64,000 bases of DNA from an uncultured Flavobacteriales bacterium (GCA_946479285.1 CAMLFH010000016.1:1-64000), one strand, 5' to 3'. Shown: positions 10,201-18,517, counted from the first letter of the stretch. Notes: generated by a model not told the origin, from the letters alone. Program-made: numbers and translations.

Positions 10201-10609
10201 ATTTGACCGTATTACAGAGCGAGGCGGAGTTTTGGGAGCTATGGAAACCATGTATCAGCGTTCAAAGATCCAGGAAGAATCCTTGTATTATGAAACCCTG
10301 AAACACAATGGTGATTTCCCGATTATCGGTGTAAATACCTTCTTAAGCTCAAAAGGTTCGCCAACAGTTGAGCCAAAAGAAGTGATCCGTGCTTCGGAAG
10401 AAGAAAAGCAATACCAAATTACGATGCTGGAGATTCTGCAGTCAAGTCACAAGGACAAGCTGGACGATATGCTAAGCGAACTTCAACGGGCTGCAATCCA
10501 GAATAAGAATCTCTTCGAACAGCTCATGGAAGTGTCAAAATATGCTTCATTAGGGCAGATCACGAAATCCTTGTTTGAAGTAGGAGGCCAGTATCGACGA
10601 AATATGTAA
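7229..10609 (+). CDS. icmF: Fused isobutyryl-CoA mutase IcmF (B12-dependent)
   Basis: A 1126-residue fusion that interconverts isobutyryl-CoA and n-butyryl-CoA with adenosylcobalamin. Domain order: B12-binding domain (residues 12-150) with DGHD, where H25 is the lower cobalt ligand, then TSYQGGH and GGGGGT; a MeaB-like G-protein chaperone with Walker A at residues 200-211 ([12 protein letters not shown]) and NKFD; then the mutase TIM barrel from about residue 555 ([20 protein letters not shown]). Two substrate-pocket positions point to isobutyryl-CoA rather than methylmalonyl-CoA: F574 where methylmalonyl-CoA mutase has Tyr, and Q775 (AQNTCIFS) where it has Arg. The alignment behind this comes from memory of the families. 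The gene stands alone, with a -7 element upstream and a hairpin terminator downstream. It probably serves branched-chain amino acid or short-chain acyl-CoA metabolism. Confidence 0.95.
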   Translation: MEQQAPYKSKNNIRIVTAASLFDGHDAAINIMRRIIQSTGCEVIHLGHDRSVEEVVDTAIQEDAQAIAMTSYQGGHTEYFKYMHDLLKEKGAPHIKIFGGGGGTILLSEIEELQNYGITRLYHPDDGRSLGLQGMINDLVERSDYAVGDVLNGEINHLAEKHVPSIARLISAAENYPEMAAPVMTQVHEMAAKNDVPVLGITGTGGAGKSSLVDELVRRFLMDFTDKQIAVVSVDPSKRKTGGALLGDRIRMNAIKNSRVYMRSLATRQSNLALSKHVAEAIQILKAANYDLIILETSGIGQSDTEILDHSDVSLYVMTPEYGAATQLEKIDMLDFADVIALNKFDKRGALDALRDVRKQYQRNHNLWEKPVDEMPVFGTIASQFNDPGMNTLYKVIMDTVKEKTNAPLDSKFEITKEMSEKIFVIPPDRTRYLSEISENNRGFDKWVDKQVEVAERLYGLTKSVETIAASSMEDKDRLVKGVQEALENEKRNLDPHNWDIIQNWEAKKATYTAPEFIFKVRDKELRMATHTESLSHTQIPKVALPKYKSWGDILRWSLQENVPGEFPYTSGLFPFKREGEDPTRMFAGEGGPERTNRRFHYVSLGMPAKRLSTAFDSVTLYGNDPDLRPDIYGKVGNSGVSICCLDDAKKLYSGFDLSHPATSVSMTINGPAPMLLGFFMNAAIDQNCEKYIKANGLEKEVEAKIAAIYKAKGVERPSYQGNLPEGNDGLGLMLLGVTGDQVLPAAVYAEIKTETLKQVRGTVQADILKEDQAQNTCIFSTEFALRLMGDVQQYFIEKQVRNFYSVSISGYHIAEAGANPITQLAFTLANGFTYVEYYLSRGMDINDFGPNLSFFFSNGIDPEYAVIGRVARRIWAKALSKKYGANARAQMLKYHIQTSGRSLHAQEIDFNDIRTTLQALYAIYDNCNSLHTNAYDEAITTPTEESVRRAMAIQLIINRELGLAKNENPLQGSFIIEELTDLVEEAVLTEFDRITERGGVLGAMETMYQRSKIQEESLYYETLKHNGDFPIIGVNTFLSSKGSPTVEPKEVIRASEEEKQYQITMLEILQSSHKDKLDDMLSELQRAAIQNKNLFEQLMEVSKYASLGQITKSLFEVGGQYRRNM

Positions 10610-10630
10610 TGGTTTTAGATTAAATGCTTG

Positions 10631-10665
10631 TCCCTTCTTTTACTGCTGTAGAAGAAGGGATTTTT
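10631..10665 (+). terminator. Rho-independent terminator of icmF
   Basis: A 9-10 bp stem (TCCCTTCTT at 10631-10639 paired with AAGAAGGGA at 10652-10660) is followed by TTTTT. It lies 21 bases after the icmF stop codon. The AT-rich stretch from here to 10840 holds no gene that I can support. Confidence 0.85.
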
Positions 10666-10845
10666 GTTAGTAAAAAACATCTAATATTCGAATTAAGTGT
10701 TTTTTCTAACACTTTCTTTTTTTGACTTTTCCGTGAGAATTTAAAATTCGGATTCATTCGGTGAAAATTTATACTAGATGGATGAATATTTAGTTTTTAC
10801 TAAAATTTTAGCATTTGTTTAATTTGTAACAGCTTGATTGATATA

Positions 10846-10876
10846 TTGTTTGGTGGGTCATGAAATCCTAGATTTG
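10846..10876 (+). promoter_or_regulatory. Predicted promoter of first CUB cassette
   Basis: TTG (10846-10848), a 20-base spacer and TAGATTTG (10869-10876) fit the Bacteroidota promoter pattern. The start codon of the small secreted protein is 16 bases downstream. Confidence 0.6.
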
Positions 10877-10892
10877 TTGAAACACAAACACA

Positions 10893-11336
10893 ATGAACTA
10901 CTTACTTACTACAACTCTCGCTGTAATAGCGTGCCTTTTCTTTTTTCATAATAATGCCTCCTGCCAGGATCAGGCTGCACCACATGGAATAGCTGGCGTG
11001 GAATCACATCGTTTTCAGATCACAACAGTTTACGGTGAAGCATGGGTTTCAGACAATCCGGATGCAGTGAATGCTTTAGAGGATTGTTTTGTTAACAGGA
11101 TCAGTTATCTCACGGAGCCTTTAGCTGCGAATGGCAAATATCCGTTGCTTTCTTCCTTTCCTTTGATGAATAAGAACAACCCGGCAATCGTTGCCATTAA
11201 TTACAGTCAGTTCAATCCCTCCACTTTTATCCCTATCCATTACAATCTTCCGTTTTTCAGCAATTTGAAACAAGTTATTCGCGTAGACGGAACAGATTAC
11301 ATTATTGTTATTGAACCAATTACTACGCAGCATTAA
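10893..11336 (+). CDS. Small secreted protein, partner of CUB protein (copy 1)
   Basis: A 147-residue protein with a Sec signal peptide (LLTTTLAVIACLFFFHNNASC). The conserved C-terminal half reads KYPLLSSFPLMNKNNP ... YSQFNPSTFIPIHYNLPFF ... VIRVDGTDYIIVIEPI. The protein at 14038-14463 carries the same pattern (KFPLLSTVPLLTKLNP ... FNPLVYNMEYF ... VYRIDNTDYLMVVKSI), so the two are paralogues. I know no assigned function for this family. It ends 2 bases before the start of the large CUB/T9SS gene, so the pair is almost certainly co-translated. The cysteine at the end of the signal is not in a convincing lipobox. A role as folding, export or surface partner of the neighbour is inference from gene order, repeated in both copies. 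Confidence 0.75.
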   Translation: MNYLLTTTLAVIACLFFFHNNASCQDQAAPHGIAGVESHRFQITTVYGEAWVSDNPDAVNALEDCFVNRISYLTEPLAANGKYPLLSSFPLMNKNNPAIVAINYSQFNPSTFIPIHYNLPFFSNLKQVIRVDGTDYIIVIEPITTQH

Positions 11337-11338
11337 TT

Positions 11339-13768
11339 ATGAAAAAAGGGCTACTACTTATCCTTGGATTTTTATCCATAACAATTTCGTATTCACAAAC
11401 GATCAATATGCCTGCAAGTGGTTCAACAACTGCTTGTTCCGGTACATTCAACGATTCGGGAGGAACAGGTGATTATAGTAATGGTATGAATAGTACCTAT
11501 ACGATCTGTCCTGGAACAGCCGGCATGTCTCTGCAGGTTGCATTTACATCATTCTCCACTGAATCCGGATGGGATTATTTATATATCTATGATGGAAACT
11601 CTACCGGAGCACCGCTTATTGGTACTTATTCTGGTGGAACTTCACCTGGAACTGTTACGGGAACAAGTGCTAATGGCTGTTTGACTTTTCGCTTTACATC
11701 AGATGGATCTGTAACCAGTTCCGGATGGACAGCAAACATCAGCTGTGTTCCGCCGCCACCGCCGTCAATTACAATGACTAACGGTACTACTTCTACTTGT
11801 GCAGCAACCTTTTTGGATCCGGGAGGAAGTGGAACTTATGGGAACAGTCTCAATTTCACCTATACCATTTGTCCTTCCACAGCGGGAGCAAAAATACAGG
11901 CTCTCTTTTCGTCTTTCCAAACAGAAGCAACCTGGGATGTCTTAACAATTTACGATGGGAACTCAACCGGAGCAACTGTACTCGGTACTTATTCAGGAGC
12001 AACGAGCCCGGGAACGGTTGTGGCTTCTGCAGGTAATGCAACCGGCTGTTTGACCTTCCAATTTACTTCAGATGGTTCTGTAACTTATGCAGGCTGGGTT
12101 GCTACGATATCATGTATTGTAAACTGTCAGACAATTACCTCTAATTGGGTTAGCTCCAATGAAGCTCCGGACATCGACGGAGTGATCCGGATCTGCCAGG
12201 GACAAAGCATCAATTTGGTTGGAAGCGGAACCTTTGGTACTTCTGCAGCGGGGGCAACTTACGCATGGAGTATGGGTAACGGAGTAACGGTAGCCGGGGC
12301 AAATATCAATTATACTTATCCTGCAGTGGGAAGTTATTTAGCGAACCTGGTGGTCACTGATCCGAATGGATGTACCAATACAAATTCCATTAACCGAAAT
12401 ATCCAGGTTTCTACAACGCCAACGATTACAACATCGGCTACACCTTCTACCATTTGTACAGCACAAACTTCGGCCCTGGCAGCAACTGTTACAATGACTC
12501 CGTATTCGGTGAATTGTACGCCGCCTGTTTCGGGAACTACGTTCTTACCGGACGGATCAGGAGTTTCGTATTCGACTTCTATCACTACGAATTGTTATAG
12601 CCCGAGTGCAACAGTTACAGCTGCCACAGATGTTACCAATGTATGTTTGAACGTGGAACACTCCTTTTTAGGTGATTTAAGTATTCGACTGGTTTGCCCG
12701 AACGGACAATCCATTAGTTTGAAAGATTACCCCGGAGGAGGAGGAACTTACCTCGGTGCAGCGCTGGATGACGGTGGAACGGGACCAGGAGTCGGAGCAA
12801 CCTATTGTTTTACACCTTCTGCTTCTGTTCTCCTGGTAAACGGTGGAACAGTTACGGCAGGAAACCCTGCTGGTCCGTCAATCGCTCCCGGAAACTACAT
12901 GCCGGCGGCATCTTTTGCCGGATTGATCGGATGCCCGATGAATGGGAACTGGACGATACAGGTAACGGATAATTTGGCAATTGACAATGGGTATATTTTC
13001 AACTGGGACATCAATTTCAGTGCGGCGGTATTGTCTGCAGCATCTTATACCCCAACGATCGTATCGCAGGGCTGGGCGGCTGCCCCAATCTTATCCAATA
13101 CAGGAGCAACCACCGCCAATGTTACACCAACAAATGTGGGAACACCTTGTTTCACTTACAGTGTTACGGATAACTTCGGTTGTACTTACACTGCTCCGCA
13201 ATGTATTACAGTGAATTGTGGTACTTCTTTACCTATTGGTTTGGTGAGTTTTGATGCGAAAGCAGTCAATAACCAATCAGTGAACCTATATTGGGAAACA
13301 AGTTCCGAGCAAAATAACGACTATTTCGTAATTGAAAGATCTGTAAGCGGTTATGATGGGTGGGAAGAAGTTGCTATCGTAGACGGAGCTGGGAATTCTC
13401 AGACATCGATGTATTATTCAACGGTGGACCAAATGCCACTGAGTGGAGTTTCTTATTACCGATTGAAACAAATTGATTTCGACGGTCAGGAACGAGTTCA
13501 CGAAATGGAATCAGTTTATATCGACATTGCAGGAATGGGTGATCTGGTTATTTTCCCGAATCCGGCAACTGACCTGGTCACTCTGAAAGGAGACATTGTT
13601 TCGTTGAGCACATTTCAATTATTAAATGCAATGGGACAGGATGTCCGGGTGAATGTTTCTTCTTACAAACAGGGCGACGGAACGTTGGTTTTAGATATTT
13701 CCTCGTTAAGATCAGGAGTTTACCTGGTTAAAAACGGTTCAAAAGTATATTCATTAATTAAAAGATAA
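11339..13768 (+). CDS. Secreted CUB/PKD protein with T9SS sorting domain (copy 1)
   Basis: An 809-residue secreted protein. Signal peptide (KGLLLILGFLSITISYSQ); two CUB-like domains of about 120 residues (GTFNDSGGTGDYSNGMNSTY ... CLTFRFTSDGSVTSSGWTA, then a second copy); a PKD-like domain (YAWSMGNGVTVAGANINYTY); a jelly-roll region resembling the proprotein convertase P-domain (NVCLNVEHSFLGDLSIRLVC ... GNWTIQVTDNLAIDNGYIFN); and a C-terminal type A T9SS sorting domain (LVIFPNPATDLVTLKGDIVS ... SGVYLVKNGSKVYSLIKR). It should cross the outer membrane through T9SS and be surface-anchored or released. No catalytic domain is visible, so adhesion or binding is the likely role. It forms a two-gene unit with the small protein upstream and has a close paralogue at 14467-17007. 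Confidence 0.87.
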   Translation: MKKGLLLILGFLSITISYSQTINMPASGSTTACSGTFNDSGGTGDYSNGMNSTYTICPGTAGMSLQVAFTSFSTESGWDYLYIYDGNSTGAPLIGTYSGGTSPGTVTGTSANGCLTFRFTSDGSVTSSGWTANISCVPPPPPSITMTNGTTSTCAATFLDPGGSGTYGNSLNFTYTICPSTAGAKIQALFSSFQTEATWDVLTIYDGNSTGATVLGTYSGATSPGTVVASAGNATGCLTFQFTSDGSVTYAGWVATISCIVNCQTITSNWVSSNEAPDIDGVIRICQGQSINLVGSGTFGTSAAGATYAWSMGNGVTVAGANINYTYPAVGSYLANLVVTDPNGCTNTNSINRNIQVSTTPTITTSATPSTICTAQTSALAATVTMTPYSVNCTPPVSGTTFLPDGSGVSYSTSITTNCYSPSATVTAATDVTNVCLNVEHSFLGDLSIRLVCPNGQSISLKDYPGGGGTYLGAALDDGGTGPGVGATYCFTPSASVLLVNGGTVTAGNPAGPSIAPGNYMPAASFAGLIGCPMNGNWTIQVTDNLAIDNGYIFNWDINFSAAVLSAASYTPTIVSQGWAAAPILSNTGATTANVTPTNVGTPCFTYSVTDNFGCTYTAPQCITVNCGTSLPIGLVSFDAKAVNNQSVNLYWETSSEQNNDYFVIERSVSGYDGWEEVAIVDGAGNSQTSMYYSTVDQMPLSGVSYYRLKQIDFDGQERVHEMESVYIDIAGMGDLVIFPNPATDLVTLKGDIVSLSTFQLLNAMGQDVRVNVSSYKQGDGTLVLDISSLRSGVYLVKNGSKVYSLIKR
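13136..13230 (+). repeat. 95-bp tract identical to 16375-16469 (copy 1)
   Basis: Within the two CUB paralogues this stretch is identical base for base to 16375-16469, while the sequence on both sides shows many synonymous differences. It encodes the junction just before the T9SS linker. The pattern suggests recent gene conversion. Confidence 0.9.
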
Positions 13769-13776
13769 AAATAGGT

Positions 13777-13820
13777 TCGGGAAGCTGATTTAAAAGATTG
13801 GCTTCCCGATATTTCTTTCA
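13777..13820 (+). terminator. Probable terminator of CUB cassette 1
   Basis: A 9-bp stem (TCGGGAAGC at 13777-13785, GCTTCCCGA at 13801-13809) with a 15-base loop is followed by an interrupted T-rich run. It lies 8 bases after the stop codon. The rest of the gap to 14037 is AT-rich and includes a Shine-Dalgarno-like AAAGGAGG at 13911-13918. Confidence 0.6.
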
Positions 13821-14037
13821 AATGTTAAATTTTTAGTTTTTTTGGTGTGTTAAATTTTAATACACGCATGTTGTATTTTTTTAAAAATAGTGTTTTGACG
13901 ATTATTTCGCAAAGGAGGTTGATTATTTGAATTTGTTCAAACATCGATCACGTGAGCGCGTGAATTTTAACATTTTAGTTACGGTTTCTTACAGTTTATT
14001 TCATTTATATTTATCGTATTACAACTTAAATAATACT

Positions 14038-14463
14038 ATGAAATTACTACAAAGGGGTGCTCTCGTCCTTGTTCTACTGCAGCTTTGTTTCATTTCTCAA
14101 GCACAAACTGTTACTCAGCAGTTAACTGATGAAGAAGTCGCTAACCGGCTCAATTATGTTTATGGAAATGATTTCATTCTCCAAAACCAGGAATTGATCA
14201 CGGCTTACGGTCAAGTCATGAATAATCGCATAGAGTATGTGGTAACTCCTCATACGACAGATGAAAAATTTCCGCTTCTATCTACAGTGCCATTACTGAC
14301 AAAATTGAATCCAATGGTTCAAGGGGCAAATTTTGCCGCTTTCAATGTTGATGAGTTTAATCCATTGGTCTATAACATGGAGTATTTTTCAGACAGGACA
14401 TTGGTATACCGTATTGATAATACGGATTACCTCATGGTTGTTAAATCAATTAGAACAAATTAA
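14038..14463 (+). CDS. Small secreted protein, partner of CUB protein (copy 2)
   Basis: A 141-residue protein, paralogue of the gene at 10893-11336. I place the start at ATG 14038, because it begins a clean signal peptide (KLLQRGALVLVLLQLCFISQAQ). The open frame extends upstream to a TTG at 13927 behind an AAAGGAGG, but those 37 extra residues would put a polar segment in front of the signal. Its C-terminal half shares the KFPLLS ... NP ... FNPLVY ... YRIDNTDY pattern with copy 1. It ends 3 bases before the next CUB/T9SS gene, repeating the coupling seen in copy 1. Function is unknown. Repeated linkage suggests it assists the larger secreted protein. Confidence 0.75.
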   Translation: MKLLQRGALVLVLLQLCFISQAQTVTQQLTDEEVANRLNYVYGNDFILQNQELITAYGQVMNNRIEYVVTPHTTDEKFPLLSTVPLLTKLNPMVQGANFAAFNVDEFNPLVYNMEYFSDRTLVYRIDNTDYLMVVKSIRTN

Positions 14464-14466
14464 GCC

Positions 14467-17007
14467 ATGAAAAATACCTTGTCATTTCTTCAAAAAGTAT
14501 CCTTTATTGGATTGGTTTTGACTTTCAGCAGCCAGTTTTCCTGGTCGCAAACGGATGAGTGTGCAACTGCTCCGGCTTTAACGGTTGGTACTTCTTGTGT
14601 GAATACAGTCTGGAACGTGGCTTCAGGATTTACAAACTCAGCAATTACATACCCCGCTTGTACTGCCGGTAATAATTTCCGCGACGGATGGTTTTCTTTT
14701 GTTGCCACATCTACGACATCTACCGTTAATTGTACGAATAATGACCGGCAAATGGCACTTGCAGTTTACTCAAGCTGCGCGGCGGCTAGTTTATTGGGAT
14801 GTGTTGATGCGGTTGCAAATACGGGAACAGAAACTCTTTCCATTACAACAGTTGTTGGGAATACTTATTATGTGCGCATTATTCGTACAAATAATAACAA
14901 CGTCAATGATATGAACGGAACAATTTGCGTTACGTCAACTGTTCCGGCTCCAACCATCACCATGACAACCGGAAATACAACTACATGTGGAGCTACCTTT
15001 TTAGATCCGGGTGGTGCAGGGAATTATGGTAATAATGCAAATTTCACCTATACCATTTGTCCATCTACAGCAGGGGCAAGAGCACAGGCTATCTTTACAT
15101 CATTTGCAACTGAAAGCGGCCTGGACTTTTTGTATATCTACGATGGTAATTCAATTGCGGCGCCACTTTTAGGGACTTATTCCGGGACTACAAGCCCCGG
15201 TTTGATTCAGGCTACTGTGGGAAATGCGACAGGTTGTTTGACTTTCCGGTTCACTTCTGACGTATCCGTTGTTGGATCAGGATGGTCTGCAAATATTTCC
15301 TGTATTTTATCATGTCAGTCTATTACGGCTAACTTTGTGAGTTCGAATGAAGCACCTATGGGAGATGGAATTATCCGTATCTGCCAGGGACAAAGTATTA
15401 ACCTGGTAGGGAGCGGAACATTCGGAACTTCAGGAGCTGGAGCTACCTACGCCTGGAACATGGGGAATGGTGTAATTGTTCCTGGGGCAAATATTAATTA
15501 TACCTACCCCGCGGTTGGAAGTTACCTGGCAAACCTGATTGTTACGGATGCCACCGGTTGTACGAATACCAATTCTTTGAACCGAAATATCCAGGTTTCA
15601 ACTACACCAACCATTACCACTTCAGCTACACCTTCTACTTTGTGTACGAATCAAACATCGGCATTGGCTGCGACTGTAACGATGACTCCGTATAATGTCA
15701 ATTGTACTCCACCTGTTTCAGGAACAACTTTCTTACCTGATGGATCCGGAGTATCTTACACTACTTCTATTACTACAAATTGTTACAGCCCAAGTGCTAC
15801 CGTTACGGCAGCTACAGATATTACAAATATTTGCCTGAGTATGGAACACTCTTATTCCGGGGATTTATCCATGTCAATTACTTGTCCAAACGGGCAAAGT
15901 ACCGAGTTGATAAGCTATTCTGTGAGTACCACAGCTTCCGCCAACCTTGGAACTCCATGGGCAACGGGTACTGTAGATGGTAACTCAGCGAATACGACAC
16001 CGGGAACGGGTGCGAATTATTGTTTTTCCATGACAGGGGGAACAGCTTGGAATTCTTCTCCGGTTACCGGTGGAACTTTTCCAAACGGGAATGGTCCGGG
16101 AACATATACGGATAGCTACATTCCTGCTGGAACCTATACACCGATGCAGAGTTTTGCCAACCTGGTGGGCTGCCCGATAAATGGAAGCTGGACCATTACG
16201 GTAACAGATAACTTGTCTTCTGATAATGGATATATCTTCAATTGGGACATTAACTTTAATGCTGCATTACTTTCTGCGGCTTCTTTTACACCAACAATTG
16301 TCTCTCAGGGATGGGTTGCTGCACCGACACTTTCTAATGTCAACGCAACAACTGCAAACGTAACACCAACAAACGTGGGAACACCTTGTTTCACTTACAG
16401 TGTTACGGATAACTTCGGTTGTACTTACACTGCTCCGCAATGTATTACAGTGAATTGTGGTACTTCTTTGCCGATTGGATTAGTGAGTTTTGATGCGAAG
16501 GCTGTTAATAACAATGCAGTGAATCTGTTCTGGGAAACGAGTTCCGAACAAAGCAACGATTATTTTGTAGTCGAAAGATCTGTAAGCGGCGCTGATGGCT
16601 GGGAAGAAATTGCTATCGTAGACGGAGCAGGAAATTCTGAATCAATAAAGGATTACACAGCAGTAGACCAAATGCCGCTGAGCGGAGTTTCTTATTACCG
16701 ATTGAAACAAATTAATTTCAACGGGCAGGAACGCGTTCACGAAATGGAATCGGTTTATATTGATATTGCAGGAGTGGGTGATCTGGTTATCTTCCCGAAT
16801 CCGGCAACCAACCTGGTAACTTTGAAAGGAGACATCGTTTCATTGAGCACTTTTAAATTATTGAATGCAATGGGCCAGGATATACGTTTGAATGTTTCTT
16901 CTTACAAACAAGGTGACGGAACGTTGGTTTTGGATATTTCTTCTTTGAGATCAGGAGTTTACATGGTTAAAAACGGTTCGAAAGTATATTCATTGGTAAA
17001 GCAATAG
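14467..17007 (+). CDS. Secreted CUB/PKD protein with T9SS sorting domain (copy 2)
   Basis: An 846-residue paralogue of the protein at 11339-13768. After the signal peptide the first CUB domain of copy 1 is replaced by a different module of about 130 residues (DECATAPALTVGTSCVNTVW ... YYVRIIRTNNNNVNDMNGTI) that resembles the beta-sandwich found in many Bacteroidota secreted proteins. One CUB domain, the PKD-like domain, the P-domain-like jelly roll (with a longer loop near 15950-16120 than copy 1) and a type A T9SS domain (LVIFPNPATNLVTLKGDIVS ... VKNGSKVYSLVKQ) follow. It should be exported by T9SS to the cell surface. The last 90 codons are nearly identical to copy 1. No active site is visible, and adhesion or ligand binding is an inference. 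Confidence 0.86.
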   Translation: MKNTLSFLQKVSFIGLVLTFSSQFSWSQTDECATAPALTVGTSCVNTVWNVASGFTNSAITYPACTAGNNFRDGWFSFVATSTTSTVNCTNNDRQMALAVYSSCAAASLLGCVDAVANTGTETLSITTVVGNTYYVRIIRTNNNNVNDMNGTICVTSTVPAPTITMTTGNTTTCGATFLDPGGAGNYGNNANFTYTICPSTAGARAQAIFTSFATESGLDFLYIYDGNSIAAPLLGTYSGTTSPGLIQATVGNATGCLTFRFTSDVSVVGSGWSANISCILSCQSITANFVSSNEAPMGDGIIRICQGQSINLVGSGTFGTSGAGATYAWNMGNGVIVPGANINYTYPAVGSYLANLIVTDATGCTNTNSLNRNIQVSTTPTITTSATPSTLCTNQTSALAATVTMTPYNVNCTPPVSGTTFLPDGSGVSYTTSITTNCYSPSATVTAATDITNICLSMEHSYSGDLSMSITCPNGQSTELISYSVSTTASANLGTPWATGTVDGNSANTTPGTGANYCFSMTGGTAWNSSPVTGGTFPNGNGPGTYTDSYIPAGTYTPMQSFANLVGCPINGSWTITVTDNLSSDNGYIFNWDINFNAALLSAASFTPTIVSQGWVAAPTLSNVNATTANVTPTNVGTPCFTYSVTDNFGCTYTAPQCITVNCGTSLPIGLVSFDAKAVNNNAVNLFWETSSEQSNDYFVVERSVSGADGWEEIAIVDGAGNSESIKDYTAVDQMPLSGVSYYRLKQINFNGQERVHEMESVYIDIAGVGDLVIFPNPATNLVTLKGDIVSLSTFKLLNAMGQDIRLNVSSYKQGDGTLVLDISSLRSGVYMVKNGSKVYSLVKQ
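16375..16469 (+). repeat. 95-bp tract identical to 13136-13230 (copy 2)
   Basis: Second copy of the identical tract described at 13136-13230. The first flanking differences are C versus T immediately upstream and G versus A immediately downstream, both synonymous. Confidence 0.9.
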
Positions 17008-17009
17008 GA

Positions 17010-17053
17010 GATCAGCCGCGGCTGATCGATTCGATACGTCAGCCACAGCTGAC
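17010..17053. repeat. Palindromic CAGC repeats
   Basis: GATCAGCCGCGGCTGATC (17010-17027) is a perfect 18-base palindrome. It is followed by a second hairpin, GTCAGC-CACA-GCTGAC (17038-17053). The same core occurs at 3272 as CAGCCGAGGCTG. These look like dispersed intergenic elements, and they precede the true terminator. Confidence 0.65.
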
Positions 17054-17065
17054 AATAACTGGATT

Positions 17066-17096
17066 AAGCCTTCGTCAACTGATGAGGGCTTTTTTT
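17066..17096 (+). terminator. Rho-independent terminator of CUB cassette 2
   Basis: An 11-bp stem with G-U pairs (AAGCCTTCGTC at 17066-17076, GATGAGGGCTT at 17081-17091) and a 4-base loop is followed by a T-run to 17096. Confidence 0.82.
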
Positions 17097-17184
17097 GGCA
17101 GAAATATCGAATCGGCCTTTTTTGATTTGATAACAATCAATGCGTCTTTCAATTATATTTATTGTCTATTTTGTAATCAAATTA

Positions 17185-17586
17185 ATGAATATGAAAAATC
17201 TGTCTGGATTGATAGTTGGTTTGGTGCTTGCGGGCAGTCTGGTATCTTGTGGTGATAAAGAACCGGAGAAAGTAAAGGTTGACGTAGCTGAAAAAACACC
17301 GGAATACAAGGCTTATGATTTGGTACAGAACTTAGAGCTTGTGAAAGACTACAAGGAGTATGTTGAATCAAAGAACCAGTCAATTTCTTTGAAGTTAAGC
17401 AAGGAACGCCTGAATGGAAAGAACGGTTTTTATTGGTTCCAGGTTGTGCAGCATGTTGGTGGTTCCAATATTGTGAAAATGAATATCAAAGTGCGTGAGG
17501 ACAGCTTCAAAGTGGCAATTATGGATGAGAATACCGGTTTTGATCTGACTGAAGAAGAGTACAGAAAGAAATTTCCGTTTAAGTAA
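17185..17586 (+). CDS. Small lipoprotein, unknown function
   Basis: A lipoprotein of about 133 residues. The signal (KNLSGLIVGLVLAGSLVSCG) ends in the lipobox LVSC, so it should be acylated and held at the outer or inner membrane. The mature part is charged and polar (DKEPEKVKVDVAEKTPEYKA) and has no recognised domain. The open frame continues upstream to 17140, but the lipoprotein signal fits a start at ATG 17185 or ATG 17191 (MNMKN). The gene converges on the phosphorylase gene with only 2 bases between the stop codons. No family was recognised. Confidence 0.7.
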   Translation: MNMKNLSGLIVGLVLAGSLVSCGDKEPEKVKVDVAEKTPEYKAYDLVQNLELVKDYKEYVESKNQSISLKLSKERLNGKNGFYWFQVVQHVGGSNIVKMNIKVREDSFKVAIMDENTGFDLTEEEYRKKFPFK

Positions 17587-17588
17587 TT

Positions 17589-18452
17589 TCAGATCCGGTC
17601 CAGGACATATTGGATCAGTCCGTTCATCTCTTTTTCATAGCCTTTACTGAATTCCATGCGTGGTCTGTTTGCAATTCCCAGGCAAATGGTAATGCATTCG
17701 TGACCCATCGCTTTTCCTAAAGCAAAAAGGGCCGAGCTTTCCATTTCGAAATTCACTACCCGATGATCACCGAAGGCAAATTGCTCCAGTTTTTCATTCA
17801 CATCTGAAGTTCGTGTTCCCAATCGCAAAGATCTTCCCTGTGGAGCATAAAATCCGGAACTTGTAACGGTGATTCCTCTATGTGTCTTCTCGCTGTCCAG
17901 TTTTTGAGCAAGTGAAGCAGACCCTTCCGAACAATAAGGGGTGATTTCTTCCGGGAAACCCACAAAAGCGTCTAAAGATTTAGCAATGGCTTTTTCCGTT
18001 TCATTGAATGCGATCGGGTAGAAGTGAGCTACATTGTCAATTCCAATAGCATGACTGGAAAGAATGTAGCTGTGCACATCAATATCTTCCTGGAGGATTC
18101 CGCAGGTCCCGATTCGAATCAAATTCAATGAAGTCAATGTGGGCCGGTTCTCCCGGTTTTTCAAATCAATGTTTACAAGCGCATCCAGTTCGTTGATCAC
18201 AATGTCAATATTGTCTGTCCCGATTCCGGTAGAAAGGGCCGTTACCTTTTTTCCCTGATAGGTTCCTGTATGACAAACAAACTCGCGGTGCCTGGATTGG
18301 TGAGAAATTTCATCAAAAAAAGCAGAAATGGCAGCCACGCGGTCCTGATCACCAACCAATAAAACGGTGTGAGCAATGTCTTCGGGCGAAATGCCCAAAT
18401 GATAAACATTTCCCCTGGAATCTAATACCAGTTCCGATGCAGGATATTTCAT
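17589..18452 (-). CDS. Nucleoside phosphorylase (uridine phosphorylase-like)
   Basis: A 287-residue cytoplasmic enzyme of the PNP/UDP phosphorylase family, which splits nucleosides with phosphate to give the base and (deoxy)ribose 1-phosphate. Visible signatures are LVGDQDRV near residues 32-39 (phosphate-binding glycine region), ALSTGIGTDNIDIVINELDA, IRIGTCGIL, and the ribose- and base-binding block NFEMESSALFALGKAMGHE near the C-terminus. The FEMES motif with an inserted charged segment resembles uridine phosphorylases more than purine nucleoside phosphorylases, but the base cannot be fixed by eye. It is probably a salvage enzyme. It is read on its own, and a dispersed CTGAGCGGAG repeat lies between it and the DUF4197 gene. 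Confidence 0.85.
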   Translation of the reverse strand: MKYPASELVLDSRGNVYHLGISPEDIAHTVLLVGDQDRVAAISAFFDEISHQSRHREFVCHTGTYQGKKVTALSTGIGTDNIDIVINELDALVNIDLKNRENRPTLTSLNLIRIGTCGILQEDIDVHSYILSSHAIGIDNVAHFYPIAFNETEKAIAKSLDAFVGFPEEITPYCSEGSASLAQKLDSEKTHRGITVTSSGFYAPQGRSLRLGTRTSDVNEKLEQFAFGDHRVVNFEMESSALFALGKAMGHECITICLGIANRPRMEFSKGYEKEMNGLIQYVLDRI

Positions 18453-18484
18453 GGTAATTCAAAATTATTAATTCAAAATGCAAA

Positions 18485-18510
18485 AGGTAGCTGAGCGGAG
18501 TCGAAGTTCC
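18485..18510. repeat. Dispersed AGGTAGCTGAGCGGAGTCGA repeat
   Basis: The motif AGGTAGCTGAGCGGAGTCGA, followed by AGTTCC, lies in the gap between two minus-strand genes. Close variants occur at 59848-59867 and 59887-59916, so this is a small dispersed intergenic repeat. Confidence 0.65.
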
Positions 18511-18517
18511 TTTTCAA

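Noticed and set aside
13927..14037. 37-residue N-terminal extension of the copy 2 small secreted protein
   Set aside because: The extension is polar, would precede a complete signal peptide, and starts at a TTG.
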